From PALSA-1004 sp041483135 (GTDB taxonomy: Bacteria > Pseudomonadota > Gammaproteobacteria > Burkholderiales > SG8-41), in assembly GCA_041483135.1 (NCBI GenBank), contig JBGPFE010000005.1, positions 72,655 to 136,654 of the forward strand: 64,000 nucleotides of DNA, read 5' to 3'. Under the pieces are notes generated by a model. The model saw nothing but the letters and a program-made list of their open reading frames with translations. It was not told the origin of the DNA and did not search any database. Position numbers and translations under genes: made by a program. Every line of letters starts with the position of its first letter. The stretch's first letter is position 1. Positions 52,225 to 61,155 of this stretch are shown piece by piece.

Positions 52225-53127
52225 TTAGAACGTGAAGTAATGATCGACGAGCAACGCGGCGAACAGCAGCGTCAGGTACAAAATAGAGTATCGGAACGTG
52301 GTTTGCGCGAGATGGTCGCTGTAATCGCGGTAGATTTTGATCGCATAGTAGAGAAACGCGGTGCCGAGCGTGACCGCAGCGCTGATATAGATCAGCCCGC
52401 TCATGCGCGTGGCGAACGGCAGCAGCGTCACCGCCACCAGGATCACGGTGTAGAACAATACGTGCAACCGCGTGAACTTGTCGCCGTGGGTCACCGGCAG
52501 CATCGGCACGCCGGCTTTCGCGTACTCGTGCTTGCGGTAGAGCGCGAGCGCCCAGAAATGCGGCGGCGTCCACGCGAAGATGATCAGGAACAGCAGCAGC
52601 GCCTGGTAGGAAATATCGCCGGTCACCGCCGCCCAGCCCAGCACCGGCGGCATCGCGCCCGCAGCGCCGCCGATCACGATGTTCTGCGGCGTCATCGGCT
52701 TGAGCACTACGGTGTAGATTATCGCGTAGCCGACGAAGGTCGCAAGCGTAAGCCACATCGTCAGCTCATTGACTTCGTAGTAGAGCAGCGCCAAGCCGCT
52801 GCCGCCGACGCCAGCGGCAAACATCAACGTCTGGAGCACAGTGAGCTGGCCGCGCGGCAAAGGCCTGCCGCGGGTGCGCGCCATCAGCGCGTCGATTTTA
52901 CTCTCGACCAGGCAGTTGACTGCAGCCGCCGCACCGGCGACCAGCGCGATTCCGGCGGTTGCTGCCAGCATGGTCAGCGCATACCGCGCGTTGAGCACTG
53001 CCGCCGGCAGCGCGAGGAACATGCCGATCACCGCGCAGAACACGATCAGCGACAGCACGCGCGGCTTGGTCAGCGCCAGGAATTGGGACAGGCGTGAAGA
53101 CGTCTGCTGCCAGGTCAAGGAGGTCAT
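52225..53127 (-). CDS. ctaB: Protoheme IX farnesyltransferase
   Basis: 300 residues with about 8-9 TM helices. UbiA-type NCLVESKIDALMARTRGRPL motif (NxxxD-like) and AIIYTVVLKPMTPQNIVIGG. Converts heme B to heme O. Directly after ctaA (same strand), before SCO1. Confidence 0.96.
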   Translation of the reverse strand: MTSLTWQQTSSRLSQFLALTKPRVLSLIVFCAVIGMFLALPAAVLNARYALTMLAATAGIALVAGAAAAVNCLVESKIDALMARTRGRPLPRGQLTVLQTLMFAAGVGGSGLALLYYEVNELTMWLTLATFVGYAIIYTVVLKPMTPQNIVIGGAAGAMPPVLGWAAVTGDISYQALLLFLIIFAWTPPHFWALALYRKHEYAKAGVPMLPVTHGDKFTRLHVLFYTVILVAVTLLPFATRMSGLIYISAAVTLGTAFLYYAIKIYRDYSDHLAQTTFRYSILYLTLLFAALLVDHYFTF

Positions 53128-54114
53128 TTAAACGGAGCTGCGGATGCGGGAAAGGGCGAAGTTTACCACTACCATCACGACCAACATAGCCGCTGCACCG
53201 CCGCTATGCGCGACCGCGCCCGGCAGCGGCAGGCTCAGCACGACGTTGGCGATGCCGAGGCCGGCCTGCGTTACCAGCAGCAGTACCAGCACCGCGCCGT
53301 AACGCGTAAATCCCGCGGTGCGCATCAGGACTACGGCAAACACGCCGATGTAAACAAAAGTCACCAGCGCGCCGACGCGATGCGCCCAGTGGATCGCGGT
53401 CAGCGCTTCGAATGCGAGCGGGGCGCCGGCCGCCGTCATGCCGAGCTCGCGCACGAACTGGAAACCGTGCCGGAAATCCGCCTCGGGCATCCATACGCCG
53501 TGACAGGTCGGAAAGTCGAGGCACGCGAGTGCGGCGTAATTGGCCGACACCCAGCCGCCGAGCGCGATCTGGCAAATCACGATCGCGAGGCCGAGCGCCG
53601 CCCATGGCCGCAGCCGTTGTGCCGCGAGGCCGGCGGCCGGCAGCGCAATCTGCCGCAACGCGAGCCACGTGAGCAAACCGAGCGTTGCCATGCCGCCAAG
53701 CAGGTGCAAAGCGACGAGCGCCGGCTTCAGCAGCATGGTCACGGTCCACATGCCGAGCGCGCCCTGCAATGCAACCAGCGCGACGATTGCGGTCGGCAGC
53801 AACGGCGACTCGCGCAGCGCGCGGCGCTGCAGCCACGACGTGACCATGATCGCTAATATCAGCACGCCGAGCGCGCCCGCAATGTAGCGGTGAAACATTT
53901 CTTTCCACGCCTTGTGGGTCTCGAGCGGGCGGTCGGGAAAGGCCTGCGTGGCACGCTCGATTTCGTCCGCCTGATCGGGCACGCCTACGAGGTGCCCGTA
54001 GCAGCCCGGCCAGTCCGGGCAGCCGAGCCCGGCGTCCTGCAGCCGCACGTAGGCGCCGACGACGACGACCACGAATGTCAGGCACGCGGCGGCGAAGACG
54101 AGTTTTTTTAACAT
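53128..54114 (-). CDS. ctaA: Heme A synthase
   Basis: 328 residues from ATG 54114. Eight TM helices; conserved GAYVRLQDAGLGCPDWPGCY, KEMFHRYIAGALGVLILAIM and AIHWAHRVGALVTFVYIGVF carry heme-ligand histidines. Oxidises heme O to heme A. The long upstream frame extension overlaps the SCO-like gene and is artefact. Confidence 0.95.
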   Translation of the reverse strand: MLKKLVFAAACLTFVVVVVGAYVRLQDAGLGCPDWPGCYGHLVGVPDQADEIERATQAFPDRPLETHKAWKEMFHRYIAGALGVLILAIMVTSWLQRRALRESPLLPTAIVALVALQGALGMWTVTMLLKPALVALHLLGGMATLGLLTWLALRQIALPAAGLAAQRLRPWAALGLAIVICQIALGGWVSANYAALACLDFPTCHGVWMPEADFRHGFQFVRELGMTAAGAPLAFEALTAIHWAHRVGALVTFVYIGVFAVVLMRTAGFTRYGAVLVLLLVTQAGLGIANVVLSLPLPGAVAHSGGAAAMLVVMVVVNFALSRIRSSV

Positions 54115-54686
54115 CAGCCGATCCCGGAAACCTTGAGCAGGCGCGCGATATCCTCGATTATCTTGCTTGGATCGGCATAGCGCGGATAACGGAGTACGAG
54201 GTTGCCGAGCGGATCGATGATGTAGATGTGGTCGGCGAGCGAACTCCCGGCGGGCAGCTGCTTCAGCAATTCGCTGCCGGCAGCGCGAACGAGCCAGGTG
54301 CCCTGGTATGCGCTCACGGCGGCAGCGGGCAGTACCGCGTCGTCGCTGATGAGCCACGCACGTTCGATGCGCTCCATGTCCTTGCCTTGCGCCAGCCGCA
54401 ATTGCCGGAGCATGAAGAGCTTGTGCTGGCAGAATTCATCGCAGCCGCCCGAGTCCACCATCAACAATATCCACTTCCCTTTGAGCCGGCTGAATTGAAA
54501 CGCCGTGCCATCGGCGAGCTGCAGGCGCGCTTCCGGCAGCGGTCGTGTCGGCATCAGCTCGCCGTAATTGGTATGACGGCCGGGCGGCGCGACATAAAAC
54601 GCGAAATAAGATGCCGCCACGGGCGCCGCGCACAGCGCGCCGATCAGCCACAGGTTAGTCCGGCTGTTGCGTGCGTTTTCTGACAT
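54114..54686 (-). CDS. SCO-like thioredoxin-fold protein between ctaA and SURF1
   Basis: 190 residues with one N-terminal TM (LIGALCAAPVAASYFAFYV). A CxxxC motif in MVDSGGCDEFCQHKLFMLRQ and a later LADHIYIIDPLGNLVLRYPR match the layout of SCO proteins. The usual flanking residues differ, so copper binding is inference. Overlaps both neighbours, so it is probably an oxidase assembly factor. Confidence 0.8.
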   Translation of the reverse strand: MSENARNSRTNLWLIGALCAAPVAASYFAFYVAPPGRHTNYGELMPTRPLPEARLQLADGTAFQFSRLKGKWILLMVDSGGCDEFCQHKLFMLRQLRLAQGKDMERIERAWLISDDAVLPAAAVSAYQGTWLVRAAGSELLKQLPAGSSLADHIYIIDPLGNLVLRYPRYADPSKIIEDIARLLKVSGIG

Positions 54687-55371
54687 GGGTTACCAGATAG
54701 AAAATCAGGATCGCCGCAGCCAGCGCGAACCATTGGAATGCGTATCCATAGTGCTTTTCGATGCTGAGATCAGGCGCGCCCCACTCGCGCTCGAGTCCAT
54801 CACCGAGTTCGGTCTCCTGCTGGATGACAACCGGCTGGATTGCGAGCGGCACCGCCTCGCGATAGCGCTCGAGCGTGAGGTTCTGCCATACATTGCCCTC
54901 GGCAACCTGGGTCGAAAGCTCGAGATAGCGCTTGCCCGGTACCGTCGCCAGGCCGACGATGGTCACCGTCCCGGACGGAGTCGCTATGTGAGGCAACGTG
55001 TTGCGCGAATTGGTTCCCGCCACCCAGCCGCGATTGACGAGCACGTAGCGTGCGCCGTCGCCGATCTTGAGCGGCATCACGACGTGGTAGCCGGCGACGC
55101 CATGGAGTACGCGATTGTCTATGAATACCGCGTAACCCGGTTCGAAGCGGCCGCGCACCTCGACCCTGCGCCAGGCCACGTCTTCTGCCCTGATTTCCGC
55201 CGCCGGCAGCGCAATCAGCGCATCGCGGCCAGCCGCCTGGATGCGCTCAGCCAGCGTGGATTTCTCGTTGCCGCGGCCGAGCTGCCAGTTGCCGAGCGCG
55301 AGCGTCATCGCAATGCCGGCAATTGCAGCGAGCGTTGGCCACAATGAGAGCTTGAATCGCAAATTGGACAT
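54655..55371 (-). CDS. SURF1 family cytochrome oxidase assembly protein
   Basis: 238 residues, two TM helices (LWPTLAAIAGIAMTLALGNW at the N-terminus, GYAFQWFALAAAILIFYLVT at the C-terminus) with the SURF1 middle region (VAWRRVEVRGRFEPGYAVFI, GVAGYHVVMPLKIGDGARYV, VLVNRGWVAG). Heme insertion into oxidase subunit I. Overlaps the SCO-like gene by 32 bases. Confidence 0.95.
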   Translation of the reverse strand: MSNLRFKLSLWPTLAAIAGIAMTLALGNWQLGRGNEKSTLAERIQAAGRDALIALPAAEIRAEDVAWRRVEVRGRFEPGYAVFIDNRVLHGVAGYHVVMPLKIGDGARYVLVNRGWVAGTNSRNTLPHIATPSGTVTIVGLATVPGKRYLELSTQVAEGNVWQNLTLERYREAVPLAIQPVVIQQETELGDGLEREWGAPDLSIEKHYGYAFQWFALAAAILIFYLVTHVRKRTQQPD

Positions 55372-55439
55372 TGCTGGATAGTTACCGGATGGAAAGCGGG
55401 CGGTGCCTGGGCTACACTCGGCACCGCAACGGGTTATGC

Positions 55440-55634
55440 ATGAAAATCATCGTCATCCTGTTCATGGTCCTGATCCTGGCCAGCCTCGGCTCGGCGCTCT
55501 ATTTCCTGGTCAAGGACAAGGGCGCGTCTACCCGCACCGCGAAAGCCTTGACGTGGCGCGTAGTGTTCTCGATCACGCTGTTCGCGCTGCTGATGCTGGG
55601 TTACCACTTCGGCCTCATCACCACCAAACTATAA
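55440..55634 (+). CDS. Twin transmembrane protein (DUF2909)
   Basis: 64 residues from ATG 55440: two TM helices (IIVILFMVLILASLGSALYF and VVFSITLFALLMLGYHFGLI) linked by a basic loop. Such DUF2909 genes sit beside cox genes in beta- and gammaproteobacteria and are read opposite to SURF1, as here. Function unknown. Confidence 0.88.
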   Translation: MKIIVILFMVLILASLGSALYFLVKDKGASTRTAKALTWRVVFSITLFALLMLGYHFGLITTKL

Positions 55635-55658
55635 GCTTTCAGCATTCAGCCGTCAGCG
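55634..55658. repeat. Short TCAGCNN array near the DUF2909 3' end
   Basis: CTTTCAGCATTCAGCCGTCA and a few further bases form three TCAGC units just after the DUF2909 stop, the same unit as at 32812-32951. Only one arm is visible here. Confidence 0.45.
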
Positions 55659-55670
55659 CACGGCAAAAGC

Positions 55671-55698
55671 AAAAAAAACGCCGCATATTGGTGCGGCG
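55671..55698 (-). terminator. Rho-independent terminator of coxC
   Basis: CGCCGCA (55679-55685) pairs with TGCGGCG (55692-55698); on the minus strand the stem is followed by eight T. It lies about 60 bases after the coxC stop. Confidence 0.85.
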
Positions 55699-55758
55699 CT
55701 GATCTTCTCTGCAGGGTCCTGCCCCTAGTTTTTGGTATTTACGCCTTGACCGTCGTTG

Positions 55759-56607
55759 TTATAGCCAGTAAACCACCACGAACAGCAGCAGCCATACCCA
55801 GTCGACGAAGTGCCAGTACCAGATCACGCCCACAAAGCCGAAATGATGGTCGGCGGTGAAGTGGCCGGCGATGCAGCGGCCGAGGATCGTGGTCAGCATG
55901 ATAGTGCCGACCGTCACGTGAAAACCGTGAAAACCGGTCAGCATGAAAAACGTCGCGCCGTAAGCGCCGGTCGAAAGCCTGACGTTGAGTTCCGAGTAGG
56001 CATGGCCATACTCATAGACCTGCAAACCCAGGAACGTTGCGCCGAGCGCTATTGTCATGATGAGGCCGAGGATCATTTGCGAGCGGTTGTTCTGGAGCAG
56101 ACCCCAGTGCGCCCACGTCACGGTCACGCCTGACGACAGCAGCAGCAGCGTGTTGAACGCCGGAATGCCCCACACCCCCATCGGCGTGAATTTCTCGGCG
56201 ATGCCGGGACCGGCGGTCGGCCATTGCGCGGTAAAATCGGGCCAGATCAGCTTGCTGTCGAGGCTGCCGAGATCGGGCACCGACAGCACGCGCATGTAGA
56301 ACAGCGCGCCGAAGAATGCGAAGAAAAACATCGCCTCGGAAAAGATGAACCAGCTCATGCCCCAGCGGAACGAGGTATCGACCTGCTGGTTGTACTTGCC
56401 GCCCTCGCTTTCGTGAGCGACAGCGCCGAACCATCCGAACAACATGTATATCAGGATGCACAAGCCCGCAATCAGCACGAACTTGCCCCACGTCGCTTCA
56501 TTGATCCAAAGAGCAGTGCCGGAGGCCATGCACAGCAGCGCGGCTGAACCGAAAATCGGCCACCGCGACGGATCCGGAATGAAGTAACTCCTGGACTGGC
56601 TAATCAT
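55759..56607 (-). CDS. coxC: Cytochrome c oxidase subunit III
   Basis: 282 residues with seven TM helices (SWFIFSEAMFFFAFFGALFY, GFVGVIWYWHFVDWVWLLLF). Contains the conserved EAMFF and HFVDWVW stretches. Structural subunit of the aa3/caa3 oxidase. Separated from DUF2970 by 42 bases. Confidence 0.97.
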   Translation of the reverse strand: MISQSRSYFIPDPSRWPIFGSAALLCMASGTALWINEATWGKFVLIAGLCILIYMLFGWFGAVAHESEGGKYNQQVDTSFRWGMSWFIFSEAMFFFAFFGALFYMRVLSVPDLGSLDSKLIWPDFTAQWPTAGPGIAEKFTPMGVWGIPAFNTLLLLSSGVTVTWAHWGLLQNNRSQMILGLIMTIALGATFLGLQVYEYGHAYSELNVRLSTGAYGATFFMLTGFHGFHVTVGTIMLTTILGRCIAGHFTADHHFGFVGVIWYWHFVDWVWLLLFVVVYWL

Positions 56608-56649
56608 GATGCCTTCTCCCCGGTAACTTTAGATTGCGATTCCCTTACG

Positions 56650-56862
56650 TCAACTGGTGATGAAGTGCACCAGCATGACCAGACTCAAGACACAAATGAT
56701 CGCGCCAATGATGCCGGCGACGATCACTTGGAGCGGCGTCAGCGACACCGCGTCTTTCTCGTATTCCGCGCGCTTGCGAATGCCGAAGAACGACCAGAAC
56801 ACCGCTCGCGTTATCTGCAGCGGCGTTGCTTTCCTCGGCTTTTGTGTTTCGGTCATTCCCAT
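56650..56862 (-). CDS. DUF2970 domain-containing small membrane protein
   Basis: 70 residues with one TM helix near the C-terminus (VIVAGIIGAIICVLSLVMLV) and the TPLQITRAVFWSFFGIRKRA region. Found beside ctaG and coxC in betaproteobacteria. Function unknown. Overlaps ctaG by one base. Confidence 0.88.
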   Translation of the reverse strand: MGMTETQKPRKATPLQITRAVFWSFFGIRKRAEYEKDAVSLTPLQVIVAGIIGAIICVLSLVMLVHFITS

Positions 56863-57401
56863 CAGCCCGCTTTCTTGGCTGTGCCCTCGACCTCGAAAAA
56901 CGTATACGAAAGGGTGATCGTATTCACGTCGTCCGGCAACCCTCGTTCGATCACGAACACGACCGGCATTTGCCTGGCTTCACCCGGCTGCAGCGTCTGC
57001 TGCGTGAAGCAGAAGCAATCGAGCTTCTTGAAATAGCGCCCCGCCAGCTGCGGTCCGTAGCTCGGGATCGCCTGGCCGGTGACGGCATGGTCCGATGTAT
57101 TCCGGATCTCGTACATCACCGTGGTCAGTTCGCCCGGATGTATGCGCACGCTTGTCTGCATAGGTCGGAACGTCCACGGCAGGTTGCTGTGCAGATTCGA
57201 ATCGAACTCGATGGTGACCAGGCGCGCCGCGTCAACCTGCGTGTTGGTCACCACATCGGGCTTGCTCACACTGTTGATGCCGGTGACTTCGCATATCTTC
57301 TGGTAAAACGGCACCAGCGCGTAGCCAAAGCCGAACATGGCCACCGCCACGATCAGCAATTTGCGCATCGTCAGCAGGTTAGATTGCGCCTGGGTCACCA
57401 T
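56862..57401 (-). CDS. ctaG: Cytochrome c oxidase assembly protein CtaG/Cox11
   Basis: 179 residues, one N-terminal TM and a copper-binding domain with CFCFTQQTLQPGEARQMPVV (CxC motif). Delivers copper to CuB of subunit I. Overlaps the 38-residue protein before it. Confidence 0.96.
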   Translation of the reverse strand: MVTQAQSNLLTMRKLLIVAVAMFGFGYALVPFYQKICEVTGINSVSKPDVVTNTQVDAARLVTIEFDSNLHSNLPWTFRPMQTSVRIHPGELTTVMYEIRNTSDHAVTGQAIPSYGPQLAGRYFKKLDCFCFTQQTLQPGEARQMPVVFVIERGLPDDVNTITLSYTFFEVEGTAKKAG

Positions 57402-57511
57402 GGCCAGTGGCGGACGATCACAGCGATGAAAAAGGCAGTCGCGACGGCAGCGAGGATCAGCGCTGTCTTGCGCCTGCCCGCGTGCGCCCGCTCATCCATT
57501 GCGGCGATCAT
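57395..57511 (-). CDS. Cytochrome oxidase small assembly protein (38 aa)
   Basis: A 38-residue frame between coxA and ctaG: MIAAMDERAHAGRRKTALIL, then a TM helix (AAVATAFFIAVIVRHW) and PW before the stop. It starts directly after the coxA stop and overlaps ctaG by 7 bases, so it is coupled to both. Small proteins of this type at this site are known in betaproteobacteria; I recognise the context, not the sequence with certainty. Confidence 0.75.
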   Translation of the reverse strand: MIAAMDERAHAGRRKTALILAAVATAFFIAVIVRHWPW

Positions 57512-59101
57512 TTACTTGACGACCGGCGGCGTCGCGAATGTGTGATAAGGAGCCGGTGACGGCAGCGTCCACTCGAGCGTATCTGCGCCTTCCCACGGCT
57601 TGTCAGGCGCCTTCTCGCCGCCTTTGATGCATTTCACCACGGCGGTCAGGAAAATCAACTGGGTCAGACCGAAACCGAACGCGCCGATCGAGGCGAGCAT
57701 GTTGAAGTCGGCGAATTGCAGCGCATAGTCGGGTATGCGGCGCGGCATGCCGGCGAGCCCCAGGAAGTGCATCGGGAAAAACGTGATGTTGAAGAAGATC
57801 ATCGACAGCCAGAAATGCCATTTGCCGAGCATCTCGTCGTACATGTGGCCGGTCCATTTCGGGATCCAGAAATAGGTGCCGGCGAAAATCGCGAACAACG
57901 AGCCGGCGACCAGCACGTAGTGGAAATGCGCGACCACGTAATAGGTATCCTGCACCTGGATATCGATGGGCGCGATGGCGAGAATGAGACCGGTGAAACC
58001 GCCCATGGTGAAGACGAAAATGAAGCCGATTGCGAACAGCATCGGCGTCTCGAACGTCATCGAGCCTTGCCACATGGTCGCGATCCAGTTGAACACCTTG
58101 ACGCCGGTCGGCACCGCGATCAGCATGGTCGCGAACATGAAGAACAATTGCCCGGCCGCCGGCATGCCGGTGGTGAACATATGGTGCGCCCACACGATGA
58201 ACGACAGGATCGCAATCGACGACGCCGCATACACCATCGACGCATAGCCGAACAGGGGCTTCCGCGCGAAAGCCGGGATCACCTGCGAGATGATGCCGAA
58301 TGCCGGCAGTATCATGATGTAGACCTCGGGATGGCCGAAGAACCAGAAAATATGCTGGAACATCACCGGATCGCCGCCGCCCGCGGCGTTAAAGAAGCTG
58401 GTGCCGAAATGACGGTCGGTCAGCACCATCGTGACCGCGCCCGCCAGCACCGGCATCACCGCGAGCAGCAGATAGGCGGTGACCAGCCACATCCACACGA
58501 ACAGCGGCATTTTCATCAGGTCCATGCCGGGCGCACGCATATTGAAAATGGTGGTGATGATATTGATCGAGCCCATGATCGAGGAAGCGCCCATTATGTG
58601 CAGCGCGAAAATCGCCAGATCCATGCCGGGACCCATCTGCGTCGACAGCGGCGCATACAGCGTCCAGCCCGCGGCGGTCGCGCCGCCGGGAACGAAGAAC
58701 GATCCAACCAGCAGGCATGCCGCCGGCGGCAGCAGCCAGAAGCTCCAGTTGTTCATGCGCGCGAACGCCATGTCCGGCGCGCCGATCATCATCGGAATCT
58801 GCCAGTTGGCGAAGCCGACGAACGCCGGCATGATCGCGCCGAACACCATGATCAGCCCGTGCATGGTGGTGAGCTCGTTAAAGAATTCGGGGCGCCAGAA
58901 CTGCAGACCGGGCTCGAACAGCTCGGCGCGGATGCCTAGCGCAAGCACCCCGCCGACGAAAAACATCGTAAAGCTGAATATCAGGTAGAGCGTGCCGATG
59001 TCCTTGTGATTGGTGGTCGTGATCCAGCGCATGAGGCCCGACGGATGATGCGCGTGATCGTCGTCGCCTTGAGCGTGGTCGTGTGCGTGTGCTGCTTGCA
59101 T
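57512..59101 (-). CDS. coxA: Cytochrome c oxidase subunit I
   Basis: 529 residues with twelve TM helices. Heme-copper ligands are visible in WFFGHPEVYIMILPAFGIIS (CuB His and cross-linked Tyr), FIVWAHHMFTTGMP (CuB His pair), and YYVVAHFHYVLVAGSLFAIF (heme a and a3 His). The K- and D-pathway regions are present. Core of the terminal oxidase. Confidence 0.98.
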   Translation of the reverse strand: MQAAHAHDHAQGDDDHAHHPSGLMRWITTTNHKDIGTLYLIFSFTMFFVGGVLALGIRAELFEPGLQFWRPEFFNELTTMHGLIMVFGAIMPAFVGFANWQIPMMIGAPDMAFARMNNWSFWLLPPAACLLVGSFFVPGGATAAGWTLYAPLSTQMGPGMDLAIFALHIMGASSIMGSINIITTIFNMRAPGMDLMKMPLFVWMWLVTAYLLLAVMPVLAGAVTMVLTDRHFGTSFFNAAGGGDPVMFQHIFWFFGHPEVYIMILPAFGIISQVIPAFARKPLFGYASMVYAASSIAILSFIVWAHHMFTTGMPAAGQLFFMFATMLIAVPTGVKVFNWIATMWQGSMTFETPMLFAIGFIFVFTMGGFTGLILAIAPIDIQVQDTYYVVAHFHYVLVAGSLFAIFAGTYFWIPKWTGHMYDEMLGKWHFWLSMIFFNITFFPMHFLGLAGMPRRIPDYALQFADFNMLASIGAFGFGLTQLIFLTAVVKCIKGGEKAPDKPWEGADTLEWTLPSPAPYHTFATPPVVK

Positions 59102-59119
59102 GGAGATCTCCTGGCTGCC

Positions 59120-60229
59120 TTATTTGCGTGATTTTTTGACGTCGGCCGGCGACACCATGTCGCCGGTCTTGTTGTTCCACGAGTTGCGTTCGTAAGTGAG
59201 CACCGCGGCAAGCTCGACGTCCGGCAACTGCTTGAACGACGCCATCGCGGTGCCGGGTTTGCCGTTGAGAACGATGCCGATGTGGCCGGCCCGGGGACCG
59301 GTCGCGATCCTGGAGCCGGACAGCGCCGGAAACGCCGGTGGCTGCCCCATGCCGGTCGGTTGATGGCAGACCTGGCAATTGGCGGCGTAGACTTTTTCGC
59401 CGCGCGCCTTAAGTTCGGCGAGCGTCCAGGTCTTGCTCGGGTCATCGGCCTGCGCCGCCATTTTTTTCTTCTGCTCGGCGACCCATAGCGCGTATTTCTC
59501 GGGCTCGACCGCCTCGACCACGATCGGCATGTAACCGTGATCCTTGCCGCACAACTCGGCGCACTGGCCGCGGTAAATGCCGGGCTTGTCGGCCTTGAAC
59601 CAGCTATCGCGTACAAAACCGGGGATCGCGTCCTGCTTGACGCCCAGCGCCGGCACCCACCAGGAATGAATCACGTCATTGGCAGTCATGATGATGCGCA
59701 CTTTCTTGCCGACCGGCACCACTACCGGGTTATCGACTTCGAGCAGGTAGTTCACGCCCTTGGACGCCTTGCCTTCGAGTTGATCGCGCGGGGTCGCGAG
59801 GCTGCTGTAGAAGCTGATGCCCTCCTGCAGGTAGTCGTAGCCCCATTTCCACTGGTAGCCGGTGGCCTTGATCGTCAGGTCGGGGCTGGAGGTGTCTTTC
59901 ATCTGGATCACCGTTTTGGTCGCGGGGTACGCCATGCCGATCAGAATCAGAAACGGGATCACGGTCCACGCGATCTCGACGGTGGTGCTCTCGTGGAACT
60001 GCTTGGCTTGGTAGCCGGCCGCCTTGCGGTGCATGATGATGGCGTAAAACATCGCGCCGAATACACCCACGAAAATCACGCAGCAGATCGCGAGTATCAG
60101 CGTATGCAGGTCGTAAATCTCGTGCGCGACGATCGTTTGCGGCGTCTGCAGGTTGTAGCGGTCGGCGCTTGCCAGCGCCGGCGCCAACGCTGCGGCCGCC
60201 ACCAAACGCTTGGCCCACTTACCCATCAT
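59120..60229 (-). CDS. coxB: Cytochrome c oxidase subunit II with fused cytochrome c (caa3 type)
   Basis: 369 residues: signal peptide, two TM helices, CuA site in DVIHSWWVPALGVKQDAIPG and YRGQCAELCGKDHGYMPIVV, then a C-terminal cytochrome c domain with CQVCHQPTGMGQPPAFPALS (CxxCH) and a later GTAMASF Met-ligand candidate. The fusion makes this a caa3-type oxidase. First gene of the unit. Confidence 0.97.
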   Translation of the reverse strand: MMGKWAKRLVAAAALAPALASADRYNLQTPQTIVAHEIYDLHTLILAICCVIFVGVFGAMFYAIIMHRKAAGYQAKQFHESTTVEIAWTVIPFLILIGMAYPATKTVIQMKDTSSPDLTIKATGYQWKWGYDYLQEGISFYSSLATPRDQLEGKASKGVNYLLEVDNPVVVPVGKKVRIIMTANDVIHSWWVPALGVKQDAIPGFVRDSWFKADKPGIYRGQCAELCGKDHGYMPIVVEAVEPEKYALWVAEQKKKMAAQADDPSKTWTLAELKARGEKVYAANCQVCHQPTGMGQPPAFPALSGSRIATGPRAGHIGIVLNGKPGTAMASFKQLPDVELAAVLTYERNSWNNKTGDMVSPADVKKSRK

Positions 60230-60289
60230 GCTTTACTCCACCGGTGCGTTAAATTCGTTATCGGCAACAGGTCTGGTGTGAACCTCGGA

Positions 60290-60750
60290 TCACCTGCTGC
60301 GCAGTTGTTCTCTCAACGCGCGGGGCGGGACAGCCAGGCGCTGCCCGCCGGTCAGGTGGCGGCCGCACACGACTTCCCTGCCATGCGAACGCAGCGCAAG
60401 CCGGCTGCCATAGTACTCGCATACCACCCGTGCCCACCAACGGCTGAATTTAAGCCGTTGCACGCGCCCGACCTCACTGACTTTGATCCGCAGTATGCCG
60501 CCATTGGTGATCAGACGCTCGTAATCCTGTGCGTGGCGCTCGATGTGCCGATACGCCAGCACAGCTCCAGCAGTCGAATACCCGCGAACGGCAGGATCAG
60601 CCACGCGCCAAGCCGGGCAAAAGCCAGCGCAATGACCACGGTAACCAGAGCGGTAAAACCAAAGGCGAACATCCGGTTGGACGTTGACAGGGCGTTGTTG
60701 CGGCGGGCGGTGCAGGCATATCCCGTTACCCACCCAGAAATGCACTCCAT
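60290..60750 (-). pseudogene. DUF2244 protein, frameshifted
   Basis: The N-terminal half (RRNNALSTSNRMFAFGFTAL, LGAWLILPFAGIRLLELCW) is in one frame from ATG 60750, and the C-terminal half (YRHIERHAQDYERLITNGGI, FSRWWARVVCEYYGSRLALR) is in the next. A single missing base near 60555-60556 (a run of G in the coding strand) explains the break and would restore CWAYRHIE. Could be a real mutation or a sequencing/assembly error. DUF2244 is a common partner of cox genes. Confidence 0.8.
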
Positions 60751-61155
60751 ACAGGCCGCCCCCGTGCAAGCGCTAACATCCGAAAAAACATGCGGAATTT
60801 ATCACACAGCGCCCCTTCTAATCAACCAAAAAACCAACTGGTATCCTCGGAATTGCACCCGCAATCCTGGTATTCATGCGCTTGATCGGGAACTAAGCGA
60901 ACTTCGACAAATCGAGTTGCGCCGCCGTGTGTGGCGCCAGCATCGCATTGTGCGCAGCGTAGCCTGGTGGCTCGAGCTGCTGTGCAAGCACATTCCCGAA
61001 ATCCCTGGAATCTGTCCAAAAACAAACGGCCGGTTCGCGTGCGCGCGGGCGCTTGCCGGAACGGGCCGGGAAGGTGCAGTATTTGCCAAGTAAACGCATG
61101 GGGTCAAAGCTTGAAGTCCGGACACATTTCCAACTCAATTAAGGGATGAGCGACG
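60751..61155. other. Intergenic stretch without a supported gene
   Basis: 405 bases. A plus-strand frame in this area (up to 61093) reads through from the antisense of coxB and lacks a start near a ribosome-binding site. I see an AT-rich promoter-like part near 60780-60850 and no further structure. Confidence 0.4.

Noticed and set aside
59537..61093. A long plus-strand frame across coxB and the following gap
   Set aside because: Antisense to coxB and the DUF2244 remnant; the final part (ELSELRQIELRRRVWRQHR) has no start or ribosome-binding site of its own.
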